Part shown: positions 8,604 to 15,211 of the stretch, piece after piece
How positions within the stretch are numbered: position 1 is the first letter of the stretch
How the letters are laid out: each line of letters starts with the position of its first letter
Assembly: GCF_022808715.1 (NCBI RefSeq)
Contig: NZ_JAKZKX010000016.1
Span: forward strand, 22,561 to 86,560
From: Fundidesulfovibrio agrisoli
GTDB taxonomy: Bacteria; Desulfobacterota; Desulfovibrionia; Desulfovibrionales; Desulfovibrionaceae
Direction of reading: 5' to 3'
DNA: 64,000 nt
The notes under the pieces: model-generated
The model's database searches: none
Seen by the model: the letters and a program-made list of their open reading frames with translations, nothing else
What the model was told of the DNA's origin: nothing
Made by a program: the position numbers and the translations under genes

Positions 8604-8836
8604 TAGCACGCCTCCATTGTAAGAAATTCGAGGTGCTGTCGCTGCAAGTGCTCCTTGTAGGAGTCGTAGTTGTGGAATTGTCGGGCGATGGCCTCAGCCC
8701 GCGCCGCCTCTTCATGGAGTTCGATAAGGCCCAGCCCCATTTCCTGCTGGGCGCTCGCCACGCACCACGCAGGCACCTCCCCGGCACACGCGCACGGGCC
8801 TTCCAACCGCCTCAACCGTTTAGCCATATTGTTCAT
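8603..8836 (-). CDS. small phage protein of unknown function
   Basis: A 77-residue hydrophilic protein. A basic start (MAKRLRRLE) is followed by a short Cys-containing stretch (PCACAGEVPAWCVAS) and a helical, acidic and Gln-rich tail. Its ATG overlaps the stop of the DUF5681 gene (ATGA) and its stop overlaps the next start (TAATG), so it is almost certainly a translated member of the operon. The three cysteines could bind a metal, but they do not form a standard zinc motif. Function unknown. Confidence 0.65.
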   Translation of the reverse strand: MNNMAKRLRRLEGPCACAGEVPAWCVASAQQEMGLGLIELHEEAARAEAIARQFHNYDSYKEHLQRQHLEFLTMEAC

Positions 8837-9285
8837 CTGATGTTCTCCCGCGCCTCAAGGGCGCTCAAACGTTGTTCGATTTCCGCCGTCTCAAGTGTCT
8901 TGCGGTGGCTCTCCAGCAACCCGGCTAGGGCCTGACCTTCGTTGGGGGTGATGTCGCCTCTGGCCACAGCCTCCAGAATGGCGCAGGTGGCTTTCGGTAG
9001 GTCCGCCGCGCACTCGATTTTCGGCAAGCCCGCCAGGGTGACGGGCGAGTCCTTGCGGGGCGGGGCTAGCCTCTCCAGACAAAGGCGCATGGCTACAGAA
9101 TCGCCCGCTAAGGCCATCTCAACGGCTTTCCTGGTCAACGTCTCGGCCTCGCCATCAAGAAGCGCCAGGACGGCTAAGGTAGCCTTGTGGCGGCTCCCGG
9201 TGGGGCAGCCTGCCGGGTTTCCCGACTGGCCGGGCTTCCAGGGGCGGCCTGGCCCCCGCTGTTTTTTCTGTGTCTTATCTGTCAT
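8833..9285 (-). CDS. DUF5681-type protein, possible small-terminase-like DNA-binding role
   Basis: A 150-residue protein starting at ATG 9285. The first 40 residues carry the recognisable DUF5681 signature (GPGRPWKPGQSGNPAG then GSRHK), a basic Gly/Pro-rich arm. A helical region rich in Leu and Glu follows to the end. DUF5681 proteins are common beside terminase genes in phages and islands, and a DNA-recognition role is often proposed for them, but no large terminase is visible here. A longer frame reaches upstream to 9381; ATG 9285 is preferred because the signature follows at once and because it overlaps the upstream nuclease gene by only 11 bases. The stop overlaps the next start as ATGA. 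Confidence 0.75.
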   Translation of the reverse strand: MTDKTQKKQRGPGRPWKPGQSGNPAGCPTGSRHKATLAVLALLDGEAETLTRKAVEMALAGDSVAMRLCLERLAPPRKDSPVTLAGLPKIECAADLPKATCAILEAVARGDITPNEGQALAGLLESHRKTLETAEIEQRLSALEARENIR

Positions 9286-9853
9286 GTACGGATCTCTTTT
9301 GCGTGAACACTTTGCCTGCTGATTTCGATTTGCCGCGCCGCTTTCCAATGGCTTCCAGTTCAACCAAGGCTGCTTGCTCAAGAAGCGCCTCTTTCTTTTC
9401 CCGCTGGAATTTCTCTAGGGTCCAATAGGTCGCGTATTCCGCGCCCGATCGGCTCCCAGCCCACACGAACGGGCAGCGGTAGCGCACCTGAAATGCAAGG
9501 ATGCTCTGTAAGGCCGCGTGCGGGTCCATCCGTGAGGTGTAGCGGTGCCGGGCTACGTCCTCCACACTCGCCTCGATCACCACGGCGAAGCACTCCAGAA
9601 ACCGGGAACGCTCAAGCTCACGTTCAAAGCGCTCCCGGCCCACAGTCAGGCAACCGATAAGGTCATCCAGGGATTTGCGCTCAACCGAAACGCAATGCTC
9701 AAGCCCGGCAAGGCTGTAATCTCCAGTTGTCAGTGTCCCTCGTGTGAGGTGAGCGGGGTATTTGTCAGGAGCAAAGGGGAAGGGGAGCTGTTCGCGTGTG
9801 TCGATGATGATTGGAAGCAAGGGAGTCTTCGGGGGGTTACCCTTCACCGGCAT
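9275..9853 (-). CDS. ERCC4-domain nuclease
   Basis: A 192-residue protein with a single ERCC4/XPF-type nuclease domain. The motif IIIDTREQLPF (about residues 15-25) is followed by TTGDYSLAG and VSVERKSLDDLIG, which supply the conserved Asp/Glu and ERK catalytic residues. In the family these cut branched or flapped DNA near junctions. In phages small ERCC4 proteins are thought to serve recombination or replication. There is no helix-hairpin-helix or helicase domain, so it is a minimal phage-type version. The tail (after about 165) is basic (GKRRGKSKSAGK), suited to DNA contact. It overlaps its neighbours on both sides, placing it in the replication part of the prophage operon. Confidence 0.85.
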   Translation of the reverse strand: MPVKGNPPKTPLLPIIIDTREQLPFPFAPDKYPAHLTRGTLTTGDYSLAGLEHCVSVERKSLDDLIGCLTVGRERFERELERSRFLECFAVVIEASVEDVARHRYTSRMDPHAALQSILAFQVRYRCPFVWAGSRSGAEYATYWTLEKFQREKKEALLEQAALVELEAIGKRRGKSKSAGKVFTQKRSVHDR

Positions 9854-10094
9854 CCCCCCTGTTGTCGTATATGCCCAACAAGTGGGCGTAAGCCACGCGG
9901 TACGCCTCGCCAGACCTTACCGCTGCGTGCGGGTGGCGGCTCGCGAAGCCCACCAGGGTTTTGAAGGCGGGCTTGATGACGTGAAACCATAGGCGGTCGC
10001 TATCTTCCCCCGCGTGCTGGCGGGCCAGGGCCTCCGCTTCCTTCAAGCGCGGCTCCAACTCAACCAGGGCGGAATATGTCAGTGTCGTTTTCAT
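9837..10094 (-). CDS. small phage protein of unknown function
   Basis: An 85-residue, mostly helical protein beginning MKTTLTYSALVELEPRLKEA. The ATG at 10094 has AAGGGG upstream; a longer in-frame start at 10130 would run towards the G-rich inverted repeat and lacks a ribosome site. The gene overlaps the ERCC4 nuclease by 17 bases, so the two are likely translated together. No recognised domain. It lies directly downstream of the putative replication signal at 10136-10250, so its message probably carries that structure in its leader. Confidence 0.6.
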   Translation of the reverse strand: MKTTLTYSALVELEPRLKEAEALARQHAGEDSDRLWFHVIKPAFKTLVGFASRHPHAAVRSGEAYRVAYAHLLGIYDNRGDAGEG

Positions 10095-10135
10095 ATGCTC
10101 AGCCCCTTGGCAGTTGATAGCCTGTATCAATTACG

Positions 10136-10250
10136 GGGGTTTCAGGGGTTTCGGGGGTTTGTTCCGGTCCTTTCAGGAAAACTGTCAAAGTAACTGTCTG
10201 ACACTTTTTCCGCGTTGGGTTGTAGAAACCCCTAAAACCCCTGAAACCCC
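10136..10250. repeat. G-rich inverted repeat with triple 9-base units (candidate origin or RNA structure)
   Basis: Left arm 10136-10160 and right arm 10226-10250 are reverse complements over 25 bases with two mismatches; the central 16 bases (GGGGTTTCAGGGGTTT) are perfect. Each arm is itself three GGGGTTT units spaced nine bases apart. The 65-base spacer carries CTGTC-type sub-repeats. The right arm touches the TAG stop of the primase-helicase gene. Repeated units next to a replicative primase suggest an origin or a primase loading site; an RNA hairpin controlling the downstream genes is the alternative. Confidence 0.75.
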
Positions 10251-12628
10251 TAATTCTGAACATTCAGAACCTGCCACTGTGCGCTGCCGTTCAGAGTTTG
10301 GGCGAATTTTCCAATCTTCATCCCATCCACAACCCGCCCGGAATTGCGCTTGAGCCACTTTCCGAACTTACGGGTGTTGATGTCCCCTCGTTCACCGGCA
10401 ATCGTGTCCAAGACCTCGGCAAGGGGGCTGTCCTCACTGTTGGCAGCCGTTTGGGCTACTTCCTTGATACTGCGGGGAGTCCGCCCGAACAGTTCCCACC
10501 ACGCGTTCAGCAGCTCCCGCAGGGCAGAGGCTTCCGGGTCATCGTCAATGATGGCCGCCCGGCTCTCGCAGGGGTCAGGCTCACCGGCCCAAACCAGTGC
10601 GTTGCGCACCAGCCCGGCCCACATGGAGAAACTGCCGAACGGGGTTAGGGGCTGCTCTGGTTTGCCCGCCGCTAGGTAGCCCCGAATTATGACCAGCGCG
10701 GCAGATACGTACTGCTCGCGGTTCTTCATGGCCTCCACAACGGGGTCGAAGTCGAACACGCGTTCTTCTGGCCTCTCCATGCACGGATCAAGGCGACACA
10801 GCAGCGCCCGCCTCGACAGGTCGCCCGCCAGGGTCAGGTTGTTGCCGTTGGCAGAGAACAGCGCCGTGTTTGGAATCTCAACATGACCACTAGTGCCAAG
10901 GGGGCGGACCTTGACCGTTTCCGACGTAATGGCCTGGCAGAGAAGGTCAGAGCCCAGCACGCCGTTGATGTTGTCCAGGTTGATGATTGGATCACCGCCC
11001 AGGAGACAGCCAGCAAGGCGCTTGTCCAGTTCGTCGGCATCAGACGTGGCGGATAAGACCGCACTACGCCTGCCAGTTGCGAGGACAGCGGCAATATCCA
11101 TCAGCGTAGACTTGCCAGAGCCGCGCACAGGGGCCGTAATGGAGAAGAGCGGCACGAAATCCAGGGCCGGGCGTGCAATCGCCGTCAGGATGAGGGACAG
11201 AGCTACGCTCCGGTCAACGTTATTCACGAAGGAGAACCCGGCCAGGAGTTCCCGTAGGAGTGAGAGGGCAAAGGCCGCATCCTCGATCGTAGGCTTGTCA
11301 GGGATGTTTACGGTTAGGTTGTGAGCCACATAGTAGCCCGTGCCCGCATCGTGGCCCTGAGCCAGTACCAGGGAGCCGTCGGGCCGGATGGTCGGGCAGG
11401 CGACCACGCCCCGGAGAGCGGGAAAGGGCCAGAGCCCGGAACGGGCAAGGATCGCATCGGCCACGGCAGCCGGTGGGTTGACCTGCCGCCAGTCATTGCT
11501 GCGCCCGTCGTAACGATCAAAACGGGCGTGCTTGGCTAGAACCACCTGAATGAACGGCTTTTGCACGTCCCGAAGCACAACCGCGCCCTGAGGCCTCGCA
11601 ATGCCGTGTTGTGAGGAGGCAGCCGGGAGGTTTCCAACGCGCCACAATTGGCCGCCGCGCTGGAATATGCGGTGCTCAGTGGGTAGGTCGGGCTGAGAAA
11701 GAACCCCCTCGCAGGCGTCCACCAGATCGGCAAGGTGGCCGTCCCGAATCAGGATCACCGGGAGTTGTTCGCTTGCCTGGGGGCTCGTCTGGGGTTCCCA
11801 TTCCGATGCGGCTTTTGCGAGGGCAAGAAGCCCTTCACGTGTGCCGCCATTCGCCAGCCAGTCGGACACATCGCCCTTAGGCGGAAGTCCGGGTAGTTCC
11901 ACAACCTTAACCAGGGCAGCGACACCGTGAAGGGCCTGAGCAACTGCCTGCGCGTGCTTTCTGCCCGGATCATCATTATCCGGCAGGATGCAGACACGCT
12001 TTCCTATGAAATGTGAACTGTATTCAGGTCGCCACTTGCCCGCGCCCTGTGCGTTGCACGTACCCACCAACCCTACCGCCTTCAGGGCGTCTGCGTCCTT
12101 CTCGCCTTCGACAATGAACACTGCGTCAGCCTTGAGCACTTCCGGTAGGTGGTAAGGGACAAGCTCGATGCCTTTGACGCTGTTTATCCAACCGCCGCGC
12201 CCGTCGGGCCTGCGCTGAGTGAAGTTCTTGGGCTCCCAGCGTGTGACTTGGAAGACAAGTCCCCCGTCCGCCCCGTGGTAGTCATAACTTGCCACCACCC
12301 TCCGACGTGGGACGACCGTTGGTTTCGCATGTTTGGTAGCGTCCACGCCTAGTTCGCAGGCGAGAGCCTCGGCGGCCTCAACCTGTCCAACGCCACGAAC
12401 CGCAGCATACAGGCTTATGATGTCGCCCCCGCCTTCACCCGTGGCAAAATCCTTCCAGACCCCGGTACTTCTGTTCACACTGAAGGACCGTCCATCCCCA
12501 CCCGCCAGTTCTGCGGCGGCGTACTGACCGCCAACAAAACGGCCTCCGGGGACTAGGCGGGGAAGCAATGCGTCAGCGTTGGCTAGAGCGGCTTCCTTAA
12601 CGCGGGGAAAATCTACGCGATGGCCCAT
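10250..12628 (-). CDS. phage primase-helicase (TOPRIM plus P-loop ATPase)
   Basis: A 792-residue replicative protein. The N-terminal 100 residues resemble the start of phage primases (FSVNRSTGVWKDFATGEGGG then DIISLY). A TOPRIM segment follows near residue 170 (AVFIVEGEKDADAL) with a second acidic motif (CILPDNDDPG). The C-terminal half contains a Walker A motif near residue 500 (APVRGSGKSTLMD) and the helicase-like segments DPIINLDNING and FSANGNNL. It probably synthesises primers and unwinds DNA at the element origin. ATG 12628 is chosen because it overlaps the preceding stop (TGATG). Immediately after the stop codon comes the G-rich inverted repeat, which may be its site of action. Confidence 0.88.
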   Translation of the reverse strand: MGHRVDFPRVKEAALANADALLPRLVPGGRFVGGQYAAAELAGGDGRSFSVNRSTGVWKDFATGEGGGDIISLYAAVRGVGQVEAAEALACELGVDATKHAKPTVVPRRRVVASYDYHGADGGLVFQVTRWEPKNFTQRRPDGRGGWINSVKGIELVPYHLPEVLKADAVFIVEGEKDADALKAVGLVGTCNAQGAGKWRPEYSSHFIGKRVCILPDNDDPGRKHAQAVAQALHGVAALVKVVELPGLPPKGDVSDWLANGGTREGLLALAKAASEWEPQTSPQASEQLPVILIRDGHLADLVDACEGVLSQPDLPTEHRIFQRGGQLWRVGNLPAASSQHGIARPQGAVVLRDVQKPFIQVVLAKHARFDRYDGRSNDWRQVNPPAAVADAILARSGLWPFPALRGVVACPTIRPDGSLVLAQGHDAGTGYYVAHNLTVNIPDKPTIEDAAFALSLLRELLAGFSFVNNVDRSVALSLILTAIARPALDFVPLFSITAPVRGSGKSTLMDIAAVLATGRRSAVLSATSDADELDKRLAGCLLGGDPIINLDNINGVLGSDLLCQAITSETVKVRPLGTSGHVEIPNTALFSANGNNLTLAGDLSRRALLCRLDPCMERPEERVFDFDPVVEAMKNREQYVSAALVIIRGYLAAGKPEQPLTPFGSFSMWAGLVRNALVWAGEPDPCESRAAIIDDDPEASALRELLNAWWELFGRTPRSIKEVAQTAANSEDSPLAEVLDTIAGERGDINTRKFGKWLKRNSGRVVDGMKIGKFAQTLNGSAQWQVLNVQN

Positions 12629-12924
12629 CACTGTACGTCCCTACCCAGCACGTCAAATACCTGCTTGTACTCTAACCAATCATGATTTGGCGCGTGCCGC
12701 GCAAGCACGTTCAAGGTGTCGTTCATCACCCCCCAGAGATAATCCTTGCACGCCTCGGACTTGAACGCGCTAACATGGTCTCCCTGTAAGGTCTTGTGGC
12801 TGGCAATCGCACTCAGCAGAACGCTGATGGTGGCTGCTTCGCCTATAGCCAGGACGAGGATGTCACCAGCTCTCTTGATGACGGCAGGGTCAAGTACAAC
12901 CTGTTCAATCTCGCCGCTGCTCAT
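12628..12924 (-). CDS. small phage protein of unknown function (tandem member 2)
   Basis: A 98-residue protein, start ATG 12924 overlapping the stop of the preceding gene (ATGA). It is helical, with a hydrophobic centre (ILVLAIGEAATISVLLSAIA) that could be buried in a helical bundle or lie in a membrane. The C terminus is Asn/Asp-rich (HAPNHDWLEYKQVFDVLG). Its size and layout echo the preceding 106-residue protein, whose end (MAKYAPESGYGEIHDILCG) resembles LARHAPNHDWLEYKQVFDVLG, so the two may be distant tandem paralogues. Function unknown. Confidence 0.65.
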   Translation of the reverse strand: MSSGEIEQVVLDPAVIKRAGDILVLAIGEAATISVLLSAIASHKTLQGDHVSAFKSEACKDYLWGVMNDTLNVLARHAPNHDWLEYKQVFDVLGRDVQ

Positions 12925-13241
12925 TGCTGCACCACCAGGCTGCCGCACAGGATGTCGTGAATCTCCCCGTAACCGCTCTCGGGGGCATATTTCGCCATAA
13001 CACCGACAAGGTCGCGGAGGATCATGAAGAAATATTCCGATTCAAGACCATACATGGCTGCAGCAGATTCATTGCCACTGGCCCGACTGCTCCGCATCAT
13101 ATCCGTTGAATGCACCGACATTTGAGCTATTGTGCGGATGTGGGGGATCAAAACAGAGGAAACGATCTTCTGTGCTTCTTCTCTAACGTGGGCACAGGTG
13201 GGGTCATCATGCGCCCGGTCTGGGCCTGGATTGAATGACAT
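12921..13241 (-). CDS. small phage protein of unknown function (tandem member 1)
   Basis: A 106-residue helical protein starting at ATG 13241, with GGAG eight bases upstream; a longer frame to 13265 would run into the operator-like palindrome. It contains HDDPTCAHVREEAQKIV near the start and a C-terminal stretch similar to the next gene. It is the first gene of the replication operon, directly behind the 13261-13275 palindrome and a divergent plus-strand promoter, so it may be the first product made when the operon is derepressed. No known domain. Confidence 0.65.
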   Translation of the reverse strand: MSFNPGPDRAHDDPTCAHVREEAQKIVSSVLIPHIRTIAQMSVHSTDMMRSSRASGNESAAAMYGLESEYFFMILRDLVGVMAKYAPESGYGEIHDILCGSLVVQQ

Positions 13242-13260
13242 GTGATTTTCTCCGGCCAAC

Positions 13261-13275
13261 GTCAAAATACTTGAC
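13261..13275. promoter_or_regulatory. operator-like palindrome ahead of the replication operon
   Basis: GTCAAAATACTTGAC is an inverted repeat of GTCAA with a five-base spacer, 20 bases upstream of the ATG at 13241. Its right arm is part of a plus-strand -35 box (TTGACG, 13271-13276) with a 17-base spacer and TAGAAG at 13294-13299. A protein bound here could control transcription in both directions. The GTCAA half-site also occurs in the 3583-3653 control region. Confidence 0.4.
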
Positions 13276-13305
13276 GCCAGGGCAGGGCATGGCTAGAAGG
13301 AAGCC

Positions 13306-13385
13306 GTTGCCCTGTAAAAGGGTTTACGATTTGACCAACACGCCCGAACTGCCGCCAAGCATAGATCGGGCGTTTTGGTTTTTTG
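13306..13385 (+). ncRNA. candidate small RNA with its own promoter and terminator
   Basis: A plus-strand promoter (TTGACG, 17 bases, TAGAAG; 13271-13299) is followed after about 40 bases by a terminator. The terminator has an 8-bp stem ACGCCCGA (13340-13347) with TCGGGCGT (13366-13373), then TTTTGGTTTTTT. The predicted RNA is about 80 nucleotides and also contains a small CCCTG/AAAAGGG hairpin. No plus-strand gene precedes the terminator; a 46-codon frame from ATG 13289 runs through it and is unlikely to be translated. The region lies between two minus-strand phage genes. Confidence 0.4.
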
Positions 13386-13425
13386 ACTTCTGCCGATTTC
13401 CTCAGTCTTCACCTCCCGACAGTCC

Positions 13426-13626
13426 CTAACTAGCCTTGCGACTAGCAAGGATGCCCTCTCTTATGCGTTGAAACTCTCGCACCACATGAGACGGTATCGG
13501 ACGGTATTCGTTGAGATACTGACCCACTGAAGGAACAGAGTAGCCGACCTGTTGTGCAACCCGGTGTTGCGTCATGCCGTTCTCAGTGAAAAATTGCTTC
13601 CATTCGACTCCGCGTGTTGGGCTCAT
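13426..13626 (-). CDS. small HTH DNA-binding protein
   Basis: A 66-residue protein with a helix-turn-helix pattern in the first half (FTENGMTQHRVAQQVGYSVPSVGQYLN), like XRE/Cro regulators. A basic helix follows (IPSHVVREFQRIREGIL). Start ATG 13626 has AAAGGGGGAGG upstream. Its likely roles are phage repressor, Cro, or early-gene regulator. It is the gene just upstream of the 13265-13425 region, which holds the palindrome and the putative small RNA, so it could act on those sites. The second half lacks a dimerisation domain, so it is closer to Cro than to CI. Confidence 0.75.
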   Translation of the reverse strand: MSPTRGVEWKQFFTENGMTQHRVAQQVGYSVPSVGQYLNEYRPIPSHVVREFQRIREGILASRKAS

Positions 13627-13801
13627 GCCTCCCCCTTTGACTGGATTCTTCTTCTGGTTCTTCTCGTGCTTAGCAATAAAAAAACACCAACGAGAATCAA
13701 GTCACCTGTGATTGGAAAGTGACATATGATTTTAAGCGCCTGCGTTGTCCCTTCCCTGTGACGGATTGTAAGCAGGCGGGGACGAAGTTTTTTATGCCTT
13801 T

Positions 13802-14029
13802 CTAGTTCACCTGCTGGCTTACTGCGGATTGCACCCACCTCATCGAGCACCCGAGGATAGCGCGTATCTCGCCGTTGCTATGCCCCTTGAGGTGCAGAGC
13901 GACGATCCTGTCCCGCAGGCACGGCCCCTCGCCCGGGGGCTCCGGGATGCGCTGGCCTCCACAGGAGCGCATAAGCTCCAGGGCCTTGTCCTTGCCCAAC
14001 ATGGTAATCAGGAGTTCACGCGACGGCAT
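13802..14029 (-). CDS. Mor-like transcription activator
   Basis: A 75-residue protein starting at ATG 14029, with GGGGGG six bases upstream. The sequence GGQRIPEP, then LRDRIVALHLKGHSNGEIRAIL and CSMRWVQSAVSQQ matches the C-terminal part of Mor/C-type activators of Mu-like phages: a beta strand followed by a helix-turn-helix. Mor proteins switch on middle or late transcription by contacting RNA polymerase. The protein is about half the length of Mu Mor, so the dimerisation part is reduced or absent. It overlaps the preceding AlpA-like gene by 14 bases. An unassigned 175-base stretch (13627-13801), with a GTCAC/GTGAC inverted repeat, separates it from the next gene. Confidence 0.65.
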   Translation of the reverse strand: MPSRELLITMLGKDKALELMRSCGGQRIPEPPGEGPCLRDRIVALHLKGHSNGEIRAILGCSMRWVQSAVSQQVN

Positions 14030-14306
14030 CTGCACGCCCCCCACCGGCACGTGAAGATGCGCGGTGTTTTACCTCAAGCTGGTTTAGCCAGCGAATAAGA
14101 GCTTCGCGGGTGTAGGCGACCTTGCCGCCGATGACGAGTGATTCAGGCCCTAGCCCGGCTGCGTCACGGTTCTGGAGGGTGCCGCGAGAGAAAGGCAAGC
14201 CGGGGTTTGTGTTGTACTGCGTCCAGCGGTGCCGCCAATAAAGGGCCGGTCCCACCGGGGGTTCGGGGAGGACTTCCCCCCAGTCGAAGCCGATACTGTT
14301 TACCAT
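14016..14306 (-). CDS. AlpA/excisionase-like HTH protein
   Basis: A 96-residue protein with a winged-helix MerR/AlpA-type DNA-binding core: LPFSRGTLQNRDAAG, then LVIGGKVAYTREALIRWLNQLE. That is the arrangement seen in excisionases and in AlpA-type activators that drive prophage excision. The N-terminal 30 residues (with GPALYWRHRWTQYN) are an extension without a recognised match. ATG 14306 has GGGAG seven bases upstream. It heads the small regulator group between the integrase side and the replication operon. It probably directs integrase towards excision or regulates element genes. Confidence 0.75.
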   Translation of the reverse strand: MVNSIGFDWGEVLPEPPVGPALYWRHRWTQYNTNPGLPFSRGTLQNRDAAGLGPESLVIGGKVAYTREALIRWLNQLEVKHRASSRAGGGRADAVA

Positions 14307-14469
14307 TCAAACACTCCCAGTTGAGGTTCAACAACAGAGCGCACCGATCCTGTGGCGCGTGCCCGCACCATGTCTGTGGCTCCAGCCTAGTTGTTGACTC
14401 GGGGAAGGGAGGGAAGTTAAGAGGTATGTGTGACTCTTGGCTCGCTCCCTGTAGCGGCCATCCGTTTCT

Positions 14470-14502
14470 AGCCCGTGGGTCTGGTACACCCACGGGCTTT
14501 TT
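14470..14502 (+). terminator. strong plus-strand terminator without an upstream gene
   Basis: AGCCCGTGGGT (14470-14480) pairs perfectly with ACCCACGGGCT (14488-14498) around CTGGTAC and runs into TTTTT. On the minus strand no T tract follows, so the signal points to a plus-strand transcript. A TTGACT at 14394-14399 is a possible -35, but the -10 is poor. The 160 bases before it hold no convincing ORF, so it may end a second small RNA. Confidence 0.7.
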
Positions 14503-14527
14503 CGTTGGCCGCTCCCCAGCTATCAAA

Positions 14528-14929
14528 TCATTGTTCGCTCTTCTTCGACCTCTTCGCGTCTATGCCATCGTTAAGGTTGGCAACAAAGAGCCCGCTGTCT
14601 GTGTCCTCTTCAAGAGGATAGCGCATCGTCTTGCCCTCGAAGTCCACGGAAAACTTGTCCAGTGTTCCGCGCGCAGAGACAATAATGCCCTTCTGTCGTT
14701 CAGTGGCGGGGAGCGCTCCTTGTTCTGATTGCTCGTCCAGGAATTTGAAGACCAGCAACTTCCGCTCTCTGATGTACCCAAGTTTTACGAAAGGCTTCTT
14801 CTTAAGCTCGAATCGGTTGACGGCATCCGCCGAGAAGTTGATTAAGCCACGCGGCCAAATGGTGATTGTGTAGCTGCTTCCGGTCGGCGGAGAGTTGTCC
14901 CACTCGATGGCGTCCAGGCTTATTTTCAT
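14528..14929 (-). CDS. hypothetical phage protein
   Basis: A 133-residue protein with many beta-prone stretches (SSYTITIWPRGLINFSADAV, then LVFKFLDEQ and GIIVSARGTL). The overall look is a small beta-barrel or sandwich without signal peptide or cysteine motif. AGGAG lies seven bases before the ATG at 14929. It is separated from its neighbours by about 220 bases downstream and 280 bases upstream, so it is a single-gene unit rather than part of the operon. No family recognised. Its position beside the integrase is typical of accessory immunity or superinfection genes, but there is no direct evidence. Confidence 0.65.
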   Translation of the reverse strand: MKISLDAIEWDNSPPTGSSYTITIWPRGLINFSADAVNRFELKKKPFVKLGYIRERKLLVFKFLDEQSEQGALPATERQKGIIVSARGTLDKFSVDFEGKTMRYPLEEDTDSGLFVANLNDGIDAKRSKKSEQ

Positions 14930-15065
14930 TTGTGGCTCCTGTGCTAATGGATGTACACAGAATTTTCCTGAAAGTCAAATTGCTGTCCAAGGCGTCGCTG
15001 TGTGCGCCTGATTAGTCCAGATTAAAGAGTCCTTGCTGTACCCTCATGTGTGGGGCTAAAATATC

Positions 15066-15096
15066 AAAAAAAAACCAAAGCACAATGCCCTTGTGG
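15066..15096 (-). terminator. probable integrase terminator
   Basis: Read on the minus strand, CACAA GGGCA TTGTG (15095-15081) is followed by TTTGG and a run of nine T. The stem is only five pairs, but the T run is the longest in the prophage. It lies about 115 bases past the integrase stop. The 15097-15211 stretch before it holds no convincing gene. Confidence 0.5.
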
Positions 15097-15211
15097 ATCA
15101 AGCAATGGTGCGGGTTCACGGGCAACCTGTCCCGTCCAGTTCGGGGGGCCGCCCCTGTTCGGGAAGGATATTTGCCCCGGTTGTATGCGCGGCGTCGAAG
15201 AGGGGGGAGGG

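Noticed and set aside
13623..13850. Minus-strand 75-codon frame ahead of the small HTH gene
   Set aside because: It starts at a TTG without ribosome site, overlaps the Mor-like gene end and has mixed codon use; the stretch is better read as a promoter region.
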